Of a stretch of 64,000 bases of DNA, positions 1 to 8,243 are shown piece after piece. Origin of the DNA: Sphingomonas kyeonggiensis. Its GTDB lineage: Bacteria > Pseudomonadota > Alphaproteobacteria > Sphingomonadales > Sphingomonadaceae. The DNA is taken from contig NZ_JACIEH010000003.1 in the NCBI RefSeq assembly GCF_014196745.1, forward strand, positions 930,001 to 994,000, read 5' to 3'. Below the pieces are notes generated by a model. The model was not told the DNA's origin, ran no database searches, and was given only the letters and a program-made list of their open reading frames with translations. Numbering within the stretch: position 1 is the first letter of the stretch; each line of letters opens with the position of its first letter. The translations under genes and the position numbers were made by a program.

Positions 1-21
1 TCAGCAAGGGGCGGGAAATTG

Positions 22-879
22 TCATCGGGCGTGGGTCCGATCCTGCAAACGAGCCAATTGGGTCGCCATCCCCTCGGCCGCCTGGACATAGGCGGAGCTG
101 CCGCACACGGTCCATGCCTGGGGGATGCTGATACGGGGGATGTTGGCGATCGCCGGGTGGTGGAGCATCTCGGTGCCCTGGTCGGCGATCCGGTCGGTGG
201 CGCTCTCAACGATGAGATAGTCGGGCTGGGCCGCGACCATTTCCTCGATGCTGAGCTGCGAGAGCGGCGGCTTGTCGAGCTTGGCGGCCAGGTTCACCAG
301 CCCCATGCGTTGCATCAGGTCGTCGATCAGCGTGCCGGTGCCGGTCATGAACCCGCGGCGCTGATAATAGGCCGCGACCTTGCCGCCGCCGGGCTTGCCG
401 ATCCTGGCCAGCCGCGCCTGCATGTTCGCGATCAGCGCCTCGCCGCGCTCGGGATGGCCGACCGCGGTCGCGGTCTGGCGGATCGACGCGTAGATCTCGT
501 CGACCGTGTTGGCGGTGTCGAGATCGAGGAGATTGTACTTGTGCCCCTTGAGCGCGCGCATCGGGGCGCTGCGGCTGGCGGGCATGCCGACGATCAGGTC
601 GGGATCGATCGCGAGGATCTGCTCGGCCGAGTTCTTGATCACCGGCAGCCCGCGCGCCTTCGCCGCCTCGCCCGACATCTCGGTGCTGGTGGCGTTGCGC
701 GTCACCCCGGCGATCTGGTCGCGATCGGCCAGTGCGAGGACGAGCTGGTCGGCGCACAGGTTGATCGAGACGATCCGCCTGGGCTTGCCCGAGGGCGGCG
801 CCGATGCGGGCGCGCCGGCCCATAGCGCGGCACCACCAAGGGCGAGCAGCGGCAGGGCCAGGAGCTTGGCCGAGGCCAT
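22..879 (-). CDS. btuF: BtuF-like vitamin B12 ABC transporter substrate-binding protein
   Basis: A periplasmic binding protein of about 285 residues, probably delivering cobalamin or another corrinoid to an ABC importer. A hydrophobic signal segment (LLALPLLALGGAALWAG) opens the protein. It is followed by the class III binding-protein pattern RIVSINLCADQLVLAL and by IDPDLIVG, both typical of BtuF/FepB-like proteins. The ATG at 879 is shared with the TGA of the adenosyltransferase gene (TGATG), so the two are translationally coupled. An in-frame reading continues further upstream but lies inside that neighbour and is not credible. The corrinoid assignment rests mainly on the riboswitch, the BtuB-type receptor and the adenosyltransferase in the same unit. 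No permease or ATPase gene is visible; they could lie beyond position 1. Confidence 0.85.
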   Translation of the reverse strand: MASAKLLALPLLALGGAALWAGAPASAPPSGKPRRIVSINLCADQLVLALADRDQIAGVTRNATSTEMSGEAAKARGLPVIKNSAEQILAIDPDLIVGMPASRSAPMRALKGHKYNLLDLDTANTVDEIYASIRQTATAVGHPERGEALIANMQARLARIGKPGGGKVAAYYQRRGFMTGTGTLIDDLMQRMGLVNLAAKLDKPPLSQLSIEEMVAAQPDYLIVESATDRIADQGTEMLHHPAIANIPRISIPQAWTVCGSSAYVQAAEGMATQLARLQDRTHAR

Positions 880-1487
880 CAGAACTCTATCCCCGCCTGC
901 GCCTTGACGTTCTGCTCGCGGAAGGGGTGCTTCACCTGCGCCATCTCGGTGACGAGATCGGCCGCGTCGATCAGCGCCTGGGGCGCGTTGCGGCCGGTGA
1001 TGATGACGTGCTTCATCTCCGGCTTGGCGGCGAGCGCCTCGAGCACTTCCTCGGTCGGCAGATAGTCGTAGCGCAGGACGATGTTGAGCTCGTCGGCGAT
1101 CACCATCTTGTACTCGGGATCGGCGATCATCCGCTTGACCTCCTCCCAGGCCTCGCGCGCCACGGCGATATCGCGGGCGCGGTCCTGGGTATCCCATGTG
1201 AAACCCTCGCCCATCGGCTTGAACTCGACCAGGTCGGGGAAGCGGTCGAACACCGCCTTCTCGCCGGTGGCCATCGCGCCCTTCACGAACTGGACGATGC
1301 CCACCTTCATCCCGTGCCCGATCGCGCGCACCGCCATGCCGAGCGCGGCGGAGGTCTTGCCCTTGCCCGGCCCGGTATGGACGATGATCAGGCCCTTCTC
1401 GACCGTCTTGGTGGCGATCTTCTTCGCCTGGGCGGCCTGGACCTTCTTCATCTTGGCATTGTGTTCTTCGTCGGTGCGCTGCTTCAC
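879..1487 (-). CDS. cobO: Corrinoid adenosyltransferase (CobO/BtuR family)
   Basis: Encodes a 202-residue enzyme that transfers the adenosyl group of ATP to cob(I)alamin or a cobyrinate, giving the coenzyme form of B12. The N-terminal P-loop GPGKGKTSAALGMAVRAIG is the hallmark of the CobO/CobP/BtuR family. The downstream VIADELNIVLRYDYL and HVIITGRNAPQALID segments are also typical, and the length matches the family norm of about 200. The gene sits 20 bases after the receptor gene and overlaps the binding-protein gene by one base, so uptake and activation of the cofactor are encoded together. The cobalamin riboswitch ahead of the receptor should control all three genes. Confidence 0.94.
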   Translation of the reverse strand: MKQRTDEEHNAKMKKVQAAQAKKIATKTVEKGLIIVHTGPGKGKTSAALGMAVRAIGHGMKVGIVQFVKGAMATGEKAVFDRFPDLVEFKPMGEGFTWDTQDRARDIAVAREAWEEVKRMIADPEYKMVIADELNIVLRYDYLPTEEVLEALAAKPEMKHVIITGRNAPQALIDAADLVTEMAQVKHPFREQNVKAQAGIEF

Positions 1488-1507
1488 GGTCGCTTCCCCT
1501 TGTCTGT

Positions 1508-3448
1508 TCAGAACGCGACGCGCACGCCGCCATAGGCCGCCGCGCCCGGCGTCGCGAAGCTGAACACCTCTTCGTACTTCACGTCGAACAGGTTCTCGAC
1601 CCGGCCGAACACCGAGAAGCGGTCGCTCAGCTTGTACTGGGCGTTGAGGTTGACCAGCGTGAAGGGCTTCAGCGACACGCGGACCGGCACATAGCTGGGA
1701 TCGGTATAGGCGACGTCGTCGATCCGGCCGTTGTAGCGCACGGTCAGCGTGGTCGAGAAGCGCTCGTCCTTGCTGAACAGCGTGACGTTGACGCTGGCGA
1801 TGTCGCCGGGGCGGCGGACTTCGAGCGTGCCGTCCTCGGTCGCGTTCAGATGGGTATAGACCGCCTCGATCTGGACCTGGCGGACCGGGCGCAGGCTGGC
1901 GGTGACTTCCACGCCGTGCTGCTTCGAGTCGGTGCTGCGATTGTCCGGCGTCGCAGTGTAGTTGGGCGCCGGATAGGTCGTGTAGATCTCGTCGGTCAGC
2001 TTCGAATCGAAATATGTCGCGCCGATCACCGCCTTGCCGTCCCAGAAGCTCTGGTCGATGCCGACTTCCCAGCCTTGCGACTTCTCCGGCTTCAGGTTCG
2101 GATTGCCGATATAGGTGCCGCTCGAATAGCCGTAGAGCTCGTAATAGCCGGGGTTCTTCACGCCGGTGCCATAGGCCGCGTGGATGCGCGTGTCGGTCGG
2201 CAGGCGATAGCCGGCCTGGACGCGCCAGGTGGTGGTGTCGGCGAAGCGGTTGTTGTCGTCGTAGCGGATCGAGGCGCCGCCGGTGAAGCCGCCCGCGGTC
2301 AGCTCGTACTGGCCGACCAGGCCGAGATTGTCGGTGTCGCGACGACCGCGGAACGCGTCATAGGGCGAGCCGGTCGACGGCGCGATGTTCTGGAACTGCT
2401 CGCGCTCCCAATCGACCGCGCCGGTCAGCCGGTGGCTGATCGCGTCGGTGCCGAAGCGGAAGCTCGACACGAACGATCCCTTGTAGCGCTGGCCCTTGTC
2501 GCCATAGTTGAGGCCGAAGGCGTTGTAGCCCTTGCGCGTCGTGTCCGAGAACTGGCCGGAAAGCGTGTTGGTCCAGCGCCCGTCGAGCCCGGTCAGCTCG
2601 GCGCTGAGCAGGCCGTAGAACGCCTCGTTGGTGAAATAGGTGCCGGGGCTGTCGATCGTGTAGCCGAAGCTCGGGCTCGCCGGATTGGCGTCGGCGTCGT
2701 TGGTCTCGGCATCGGTATAGCTGTAGCGCAGCACGCCGCTGAGCTTGAAGTTCTCGGCCGGAGTCCAGTTGAGCTTGGTGGTCGCGCCGACATTGTCCGA
2801 GCCGATGTCGCGGTTGCCGCCGCGCGCGGTGGGATAGCCCTTGGTGTGCAGCCAGCTGCCGGACACGGCATAGTCGAAATCGCCCGAGACGCCGGCGGCG
2901 CGGGCTGCGGTGCCGATCGTGCCGAACGAGCCGCCTTCGATGCGCGCGGTGTACCCCGGCGCCTCGCGGCCCGAGAGCGTGATGTAGTTGATCACGCCGC
3001 CGATCGCGTCCGAGCCGTAGAGCGAGCTCTGCTGGCCGCGCAGCACTTCGACGCGCGCCGCCGGATCGGCGATCAGCGTGCCGAGGTCGTACTCGCCATA
3101 ATAGGGGTCGGCCGCCTCGATCCCGTCGATCAGGACCAGGACGTGGTTGCTCTCCGAGCCGCGGATGCGGATCTGGGTCTGGCCGCCGATCGCGCCGATG
3201 CGGCTGACCGAGACGCCGGGCACGTCGCGCAGCACGTCGGAGACGATGCGGGTCTGGCGCTGGTCGAGCTGCTGCGCGGTGATCACCGTCGCCGAGGCGG
3301 GCAGGTCCTTGAGCTCGGTGCCCTCGCCCGAGCGCGAGGCGGTGACGATGATCGTGTCCTGCGGATCGTTGGCCTGGTCGTCGCTCTGGGCGAAGGCCGG
3401 CGTGGCAGCGGCGATCGCGAGCAGCGAGACGAAACTGGTCTTCAACAT
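1508..3448 (-). CDS. btuB: BtuB-type TonB-dependent vitamin B12 receptor
   Basis: A 646-residue outer-membrane receptor. The first 20 residues (MLKTSFVSLLAIAAATPAFA) form a signal peptide. They are followed by a TonB box, DTIIVTASR, then a plug domain containing VSDVLRDVPGVSV, QIRIRGSESNHVLVLIDG and VEVLRGQQSSLYGSDAIGG. The C-terminal barrel ends in a strand finishing with phenylalanine (GGVRVAF), as outer-membrane insertion requires. BtuB proteins are usually about 600-650 residues, so the size fits. The corrinoid assignment is strengthened by the riboswitch just upstream and by the adenosyltransferase and binding-protein genes downstream on the same strand. Confidence 0.92.
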   Translation of the reverse strand: MLKTSFVSLLAIAAATPAFAQSDDQANDPQDTIIVTASRSGEGTELKDLPASATVITAQQLDQRQTRIVSDVLRDVPGVSVSRIGAIGGQTQIRIRGSESNHVLVLIDGIEAADPYYGEYDLGTLIADPAARVEVLRGQQSSLYGSDAIGGVINYITLSGREAPGYTARIEGGSFGTIGTAARAAGVSGDFDYAVSGSWLHTKGYPTARGGNRDIGSDNVGATTKLNWTPAENFKLSGVLRYSYTDAETNDADANPASPSFGYTIDSPGTYFTNEAFYGLLSAELTGLDGRWTNTLSGQFSDTTRKGYNAFGLNYGDKGQRYKGSFVSSFRFGTDAISHRLTGAVDWEREQFQNIAPSTGSPYDAFRGRRDTDNLGLVGQYELTAGGFTGGASIRYDDNNRFADTTTWRVQAGYRLPTDTRIHAAYGTGVKNPGYYELYGYSSGTYIGNPNLKPEKSQGWEVGIDQSFWDGKAVIGATYFDSKLTDEIYTTYPAPNYTATPDNRSTDSKQHGVEVTASLRPVRQVQIEAVYTHLNATEDGTLEVRRPGDIASVNVTLFSKDERFSTTLTVRYNGRIDDVAYTDPSYVPVRVSLKPFTLVNLNAQYKLSDRFSVFGRVENLFDVKYEEVFSFATPGAAAYGGVRVAF

Positions 3449-3634
3449 GGGTGGTCCCCCCTGCGCCGGTGCAACGAGGGCAGGGGCCTGCCGCGAACGG
3501 CCGGTGCGAGACGCGAGGCGGGCGCTTGGTCGCCGTCGCGCACGTACCGAAGCGGCCCCGGCCGCTTGGTCGTCGCTCAGACGGAGAGATACCGTGCCCT
3601 GGCCATCCCCTGGACCAAAGCAAGAGCGACCGTT

Positions 3635-3835
3635 GCGCCGGCAGGTCTCCTGGCTCGCGGGTCAGGGCGTGATGCACGGCCTTCCCGGACCGATGGTCCA
3701 GTGGCTGCTCCCTCTAATGGGGAGCCAGTGCACCGCGCTCGCCGCTTACAGTTGCAGGGACAGCCGCGGAGTTGGACGGAAGCCCGCCCGCACCGCATTC
3801 CCGTTTAAGCCCCTTTCGGGGCACCGGCGCGATCA
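3635..3835 (-). promoter_or_regulatory. Cobalamin riboswitch
   Basis: Read on the minus strand the leader shows the conserved blocks of the B12 riboswitch in order: GGTGCCCC with a following AAACGGGAAT, then CGCGGCTGTCCCTGCAACTG, then GCCACTGG, GGGAAGGC, and finally GAGCCAGGAGACCTGCC. The element lies about 190 bases ahead of the BtuB-type receptor start, leaving room for an expression platform at 3449-3634. In this family cobalamin binding lowers expression of the downstream uptake genes. The assignment is from recognised conserved blocks; exact ends are approximate. Confidence 0.95.
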
Positions 3836-3890
3836 TTCAGTGCGGCGCGTTAGCCTGCGCTTCGTCGGGAGGGAAGTTCAAAATGGCGCG

Positions 3891-5015
3891 TCAGCCGGCA
3901 AGCAGCCCCGCATAGGACAGCAGGACGCGGTCTAGGATCCCCGGCCAGCGATGCCTGCCGGCCGCCCGGTGCGCTTCGAGCGCGAGGGCGAAGCGCAGGT
4001 CCGGTCGGTCGATCAGGTGACCGGTAGCCTGGGCGAGGTTCGCGGGTATGGGCTCGGTCAGCAGCCCGGACCTGCCCGAGACGATCAGCGCCCGCGCGCT
4101 GCCGACATCGGCGCTTACCACCGCCAGGCCCGATGCCATCGCCTCCAGATTGACGTTGCCGAATGCCTCGGTCGTGCTCGGGTTGATCAGGACGTCGGCG
4201 CTCGCCACCGCCCGGCCGAGCGCGGCCCCGTCGAGATGGCCGGTGAAGACCGCATCGGGCAGCAGGGCACGGAAGCGCGCCTCGGCCGGGCCGGTGCCGA
4301 CGACCAGCGGACGCAGCGGATGACCGCGCTCGCGCAACAGGCGGATCGTGTCGGCAAAGGCCGCAATGCCCTTTTCGATCACCAGCCGGCCAAAGAAGAG
4401 CGGGACGACTTCGTCGTCGCGATAGCCCTGGGCGCGGCGCCAGTTCAGGTCGCGCAGGGCGGGGGAGAAGGATCGCGGATCGACGCCCCGGCCCCAGATC
4501 GCGATGTCGTCCTGCGGCACCCCCATCGCCACCAGGCTGTCGGCCGAGGCGGTGTTGGGCGCGAGCACATGGTCGCTCGCACGGTAGAAGCGCCGCAGAT
4601 GGCGCTCGCCCAGGCCGCGCAGCGCCCCCAGGCCGTAATAGTCGAAATAGGTCTCGAACCGGGTGTGCAGGCTGGCCACCACCGGAATGCCGAGCCGGTG
4701 CGCGAGCTTCTGCGCTCCGGTGCCGAGCAGGTCCGGCGCGGAGACATGGACGATGTTGGGGGCGAATCGCTCGACATCGGCGCGCACCGAGCGCGGCAGG
4801 CCGAGCGCGATGCGGAACTCGCTGCGCCCGGGAATCGGCACCGAAGGGACAGAGACCAACTCGCCGGCAGGCGCGAAGGCGGGGTCGGCGATGGTCGGCG
4901 AATAGACGCGCACCGCCGCACCGCGGGCGAGCAGATGCTCGACCAGCCGGTTGAGCGCGCGGTTCGCGCCGTCGCGCACGCAATTGTAATTGCCCGAGAA
5001 GAGCGCGATCCGCAT
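3891..5015 (-). CDS. Glycosyltransferase family 4 protein
   Basis: A retaining GT-B glycosyltransferase of about 374 residues that would move a sugar from a nucleotide donor to a lipid or glycan acceptor in the cytoplasm. The N-terminal MRIALFSGNYN, the central ALFFGR-like VVPLFFGRLVIEKGI, and the C-terminal donor-site pattern NPSTTEAFGNVNLEAMASG (conserved E-x7-E) are typical of GT4. I start it at the ATG at 5015, where the family pattern begins. A longer frame from 5168 would add 51 low-similarity residues and would begin just after the hairpin at 5185-5210. Neither start has a clear ribosome-binding site. The acceptor is unknown and no polysaccharide cluster is nearby. Confidence 0.85.
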   Translation of the reverse strand: MRIALFSGNYNCVRDGANRALNRLVEHLLARGAAVRVYSPTIADPAFAPAGELVSVPSVPIPGRSEFRIALGLPRSVRADVERFAPNIVHVSAPDLLGTGAQKLAHRLGIPVVASLHTRFETYFDYYGLGALRGLGERHLRRFYRASDHVLAPNTASADSLVAMGVPQDDIAIWGRGVDPRSFSPALRDLNWRRAQGYRDDEVVPLFFGRLVIEKGIAAFADTIRLLRERGHPLRPLVVGTGPAEARFRALLPDAVFTGHLDGAALGRAVASADVLINPSTTEAFGNVNLEAMASGLAVVSADVGSARALIVSGRSGLLTEPIPANLAQATGHLIDRPDLRFALALEAHRAAGRHRWPGILDRVLLSYAGLLAG

Positions 5016-5184
5016 GCCCGCACCGGGCGGGCCGTCATTGGCTTGCCGCGACGCTGAACCGGGACCGCGCATGCGGTCGGAGGGACCGATCGGGCGGATG
5101 GACGCCGGGTGCGCCGCCTCGCGGGGCAGGGCATCGGCACGGAGGAATTCGTTTGGGAATATCTTCATCGCAGGCACTGACCGA

Positions 5185-5210
5185 CACGCGAGGCGACGTC
5201 GCCTCGCGTG
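5185..5210. terminator. 26-base perfect palindrome downstream of the Pal-like gene
   Basis: The segment from CACGCGAGGCGAC to GTCGCCTCGCGTG is a perfect 13+13 palindrome, 11 bases beyond the stop codon of the leftward Pal-like gene. In RNA it would form a strong hairpin. There is no following U-run on the minus strand, so it may work as a processing or stability hairpin, not a classic intrinsic terminator. It separates the Pal-like gene from the glycosyltransferase gene. Confidence 0.6.
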
Positions 5211-5221
5211 CGCATTATTCG

Positions 5222-5737
5222 TTACGGAAGCTGAATGACGACTGACACGGCGCGGCGGTTCTGCGCGTGCGAGGCCTCGTCGGAGCCAAGGGCCTCCGGC
5301 CGCTCCTTGCCATAGGAGATGGTGGTGATCCGGGCGGGCGCGATGCCCTGCACGGCCAGGAAATCGGCAGCGGCGCGGGCGCGGCGGTCGCCGAGCGCCA
5401 GGTTGTATTCGCGGGTGCCGCGCTCGTCGGCATGTCCCTCGACCAGGAAGCCGACGCGCGGATGCTGGCGCAGCCACTGCGCCTGGCGCGTCAGCGTGGC
5501 GCGGGCATCGGGGGAGAGCGCATAGGCATCGAAGGTGAAGAAGACGCGGTCGCCGGCGGTCGCCGCCAGATCGGCCTGCAGCCGGGCCAGCGCGGGATCC
5601 TCGCCATTCTCGGCATAGGGATCGCTAGCGGGGCCGCCGCCCGCCAGATCGGACGCATTGCCCGGTGCCTGCTTCCTGGTGCAGCCGCCCAGCGCCGCCG
5701 CACCGATCATCACCGCCAGCATCAATTCCCTGCGCAT
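5222..5737 (-). CDS. Pal-like OmpA-family peptidoglycan-associated lipoprotein
   Basis: A 171-residue outer-membrane lipoprotein. A short signal peptide ends in a lipobox (AAALGGC), so Cys20 would be lipidated. The second half is an OmpA-C domain that binds diaminopimelate in peptidoglycan, with VFFTFDAYALSPDA, FLVEGHADERGTREYNLALG and the Arg-containing NRRAVSVV end typical of Pal. A ribosome-binding site (GGAGAG) precedes the ATG at 5737. In most Gram-negatives pal lies after tolQRAB and before cpoB; none of those genes is present here. This may be an extra Pal paralogue or a relocated gene. Confidence 0.9.
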   Translation of the reverse strand: MRRELMLAVMIGAAALGGCTRKQAPGNASDLAGGGPASDPYAENGEDPALARLQADLAATAGDRVFFTFDAYALSPDARATLTRQAQWLRQHPRVGFLVEGHADERGTREYNLALGDRRARAAADFLAVQGIAPARITTISYGKERPEALGSDEASHAQNRRAVSVVIQLP

Positions 5738-5989
5738 AGTCTCTCCGAGAAATGTTTCGGAAATATCCCTAGAGAGGCTCGGGCTGGGGGCGTTACTATA
5801 GGTTTTATATGCATGGACCCTGGCGGACCGGGGCCATAACTGGTTCGTCGAGAGCGCGCTTTTCTGCATTCCCCTCTCGCAGGCCTCCCCCCAAAAGAGG
5901 CGCGTGCTCCCACCGCGGCGGCGGGCAGCCAGGTCGTCCCCGGCCTCGGCCCGCCGCCCGGACCAGTCAAAGGCAACGCAACGAGCTTG

Positions 5990-7486
5990 ATGACGCCCCG
6001 ACGCCCGAACCCGATCGCCGGCTTCCTCGCCGCGCGGCTGCATCTGCACCGCGACGACATGCTGCGCACGGCGGTGGTGCTCGCGCTGTCGATCATCGCC
6101 GCGTTCGCCGTCCATCCGCTGGGCGAGGTCGCCTCGGCTCTGGTATTCGTGCTGGGCATCACCATCGCCGGCGCGCTGAGCGGGCTCGCGGCGGCGCTGA
6201 TCGCGGCGCTCGCCGCCTTCCTGGTCCACAATTTCTACCTGACCGAGCCGGCGCTCACCTTCCGGATCGCGACCGGCGGCGACATCGCCCCGCTGGTCGT
6301 CTTCAACCTTTGTGCGCTCGTGTCCGGGGTGCTGGCCGGACAGCTCAAGGATCATGCCCAGGCGGCACGATCGAGCAACCAGCAGCTGCAGAGCCTGCTG
6401 GCGCTGAGCCAGCAGCTCCAGTCCGCCATCCGCCTGCCCGATGTCGTCGCCACGGTCGAGCGCGCGATCCACGATATCCTGGGGGCGCGGGCGGCGCTGT
6501 TCCGTTTCGAGGGGGAGACGCTGCGCAGCCTGGCGTCGGTCGAGGCGCATTGGCAGGCCTTTGCCGAGCGGATCGCGGCACAGGCCGGGCCTTCCGGCGA
6601 GAACGGGCTGGTTGGCAGGCGCCTCCAGCCGGCGAACAGTCCGGACGCCGTGCTCGTGCTCGAGTCCCTGCGGCGAGAGAGGGTCGCACCGGCTTTTATC
6701 GACGCGGTCGCCAACATGGTCACGCTCGCCCTGGAGCGCGCCGCCCTGGCCGAGCAGATCACCGAGCGCCAGGCGGTCGCACGGGCGGAGCAGCTCAAGA
6801 CCGCGTTGCTCGCCTCGGTCAGCCATGATTTCCGTACGCCGCTCACCGCGATCAGCGCGTCCGCCTCCAGCCTGATCGCCTATGGCGAGAAGCTCGATCC
6901 GGAGACCTCGGCGGGCCTGCTGCGCGGGATCGTCGAGGAATGCGAGCGGCTCAACCGCTATACCGCGAACCTGCTGGAGATGAGCCGGCTGGAGGCTGGC
7001 GGGGTTGCCCAGCCGCTCCAGATCCTCGGCGCCGCCGAGATGGTCGCAGCAGCCCTGCACCGGGTCCGCCCGCGCGCCGGTGGGCGGCAGATGCTGCTCC
7101 AGGCGCCCGCGCCCGACCTGCTCGTCGCCGCCAATGCCGCGCTGTTCGAGCTGGTGCTGATCAACATCCTCGACAACGCGATCCTCTACAGCGAGGAGGA
7201 TGCCCGGGTGGAGATCGCGATCTTCGCCGAACAGGGCGCCTGCCGGATCGACATCGCGGACAGCGGCCAGGGGATTCCCGAAGCGGCACTGCGCCGCGTG
7301 TTCGAGCGTTTCTACCGCGCGGGCCGCAGCGAGGCGGCCGGGCGTGGCAACGGCCTGGGGCTGGCGATCGCCAAGGGCTTCGTCGAGGCGCTCGGCGGCA
7401 CGATCGAGGCTACCGTCCCCGGCCTCGACGGCCGCGGTACCCGCATCACCATCCGTCTTCCGCTCGCCGAGGCATCGAAAGCATGA
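5990..7486 (+). CDS. KdpD-like membrane sensor histidine kinase (short form)
   Basis: A 498-residue sensor kinase. Four predicted membrane helices lie at about residues 25-110 in the arrangement of the KdpD DUF4118 region (LSIIAAFAVHPLGEVASALV). A GAF-like linker follows, then a phosphoacceptor domain with SHDFRTPLTAISASASSL and a catalytic domain with NILDNAILYS (N box), DSGQGIPEAAL (G1) and GNGLGLAIAKGFVEALGG (G2). The large cytoplasmic N-terminal KdpD domain that binds universal-stress-type ligands is absent. Its stop overlaps the ATG of the response regulator by four bases. No kdpFABC potassium pump genes are in the window, so the target is open. A TTG lies directly before the chosen ATG. 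Confidence 0.88.
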   Translation: MTPRRPNPIAGFLAARLHLHRDDMLRTAVVLALSIIAAFAVHPLGEVASALVFVLGITIAGALSGLAAALIAALAAFLVHNFYLTEPALTFRIATGGDIAPLVVFNLCALVSGVLAGQLKDHAQAARSSNQQLQSLLALSQQLQSAIRLPDVVATVERAIHDILGARAALFRFEGETLRSLASVEAHWQAFAERIAAQAGPSGENGLVGRRLQPANSPDAVLVLESLRRERVAPAFIDAVANMVTLALERAALAEQITERQAVARAEQLKTALLASVSHDFRTPLTAISASASSLIAYGEKLDPETSAGLLRGIVEECERLNRYTANLLEMSRLEAGGVAQPLQILGAAEMVAAALHRVRPRAGGRQMLLQAPAPDLLVAANAALFELVLINILDNAILYSEEDARVEIAIFAEQGACRIDIADSGQGIPEAALRRVFERFYRAGRSEAAGRGNGLGLAIAKGFVEALGGTIEATVPGLDGRGTRITIRLPLAEASKA

Positions 7487-8163
7487 CCAACATCCTCCTC
7501 GTCGACGACGAACCCGCGCTGATCGCGGTGCTGAAGCCGGTGCTCGGCGCCGAGGGCTATAGCGTCGCCACTGCATCGGGCGGTGCGGCGGCGCTGCGCA
7601 TGGCCGAGGACATCAAGCCCGAAGTCGTGCTGCTCGACCTCGGCCTGCCCGATATCGACGGCAAGGACGTGATCCGCGCGCTGCGTGCAACCAGCACCGT
7701 GCCGATCATCGTCATTTCCGCCCGCCACCAGGAAGGCGAGAAGATCGCCGCGCTCGACAATGGCGCCGACGATTACGTCAACAAGCCCTTCGAGATCGGG
7801 GAGCTGATGGCCCGCATCCGTGCGGCGATCCGGCGCAGCTCGAGCCTGGAGAACGCGCCCGGCACCTATCGCAGCGGACCGCTGGAGATCGACTTCCCGG
7901 CGCGGCGCGTGTCGCTGGCCGGCGACACGGTGAAGCTGTCGCCCAAGGAATATGACCTGCTGCGCACGCTTGCGCTCAGCGCCGGCCAGGTGGTGACGCA
8001 CAAAAGGCTGCTCGCGGTGGGCTGGGGCAGCGACACCGCCGACAGCCAGTATCTGCGCGTCTATATCGGCCTGCTCCGCCAGAAGATCGAGGAGGATCCG
8101 AGCGATCCCCGGCTGCTGGTGACCGAGCCGGGGGTCGGCTACCGCCTCGCCAGCGCGAGCTGA
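7483..8163 (+). CDS. KdpE-like OmpR-family response regulator
   Basis: A 226-residue response regulator: receiver domain at residues 1-120 with the acidic pair in LLVDDEPALIAVL, the phosphorylated aspartate in VVLLDLGLPDIDG and the lysine in DDYVNKPFE. It is followed by an OmpR-type winged-helix DNA-binding domain (LSPKEYDLLRTLAL and TEPGVGYRL). The order and wording of motifs resemble KdpE most closely. Its ATG overlaps the kinase stop (ATGA), so the pair is coupled. The next gene, on the same strand 80 bases later, is a cation/proton antiporter and is a reasonable candidate target. Confidence 0.92.
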   Translation: MTNILLVDDEPALIAVLKPVLGAEGYSVATASGGAAALRMAEDIKPEVVLLDLGLPDIDGKDVIRALRATSTVPIIVISARHQEGEKIAALDNGADDYVNKPFEIGELMARIRAAIRRSSSLENAPGTYRSGPLEIDFPARRVSLAGDTVKLSPKEYDLLRTLALSAGQVVTHKRLLAVGWGSDTADSQYLRVYIGLLRQKIEEDPSDPRLLVTEPGVGYRLASAS

Positions 8164-8243
8164 GGCATCGGGAACCCCCTGGCGGGGTCCGGACATTCAA
8201 CAAGGCGGCCGCCGTCCGGCCGCTTCAGACGCGGGGCAGAACC

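Noticed and set aside
1850..3808. 652-codon plus-strand frame opposite the BtuB gene and riboswitch
   Set aside because: It would read through a recognised riboswitch and has no domain.
3891..5477. Longer glycosyltransferase starts at 5168 or upstream
   Set aside because: The extra residues lack GT4 similarity, and the furthest extension runs through the hairpin at 5185-5210 into the Pal gene.
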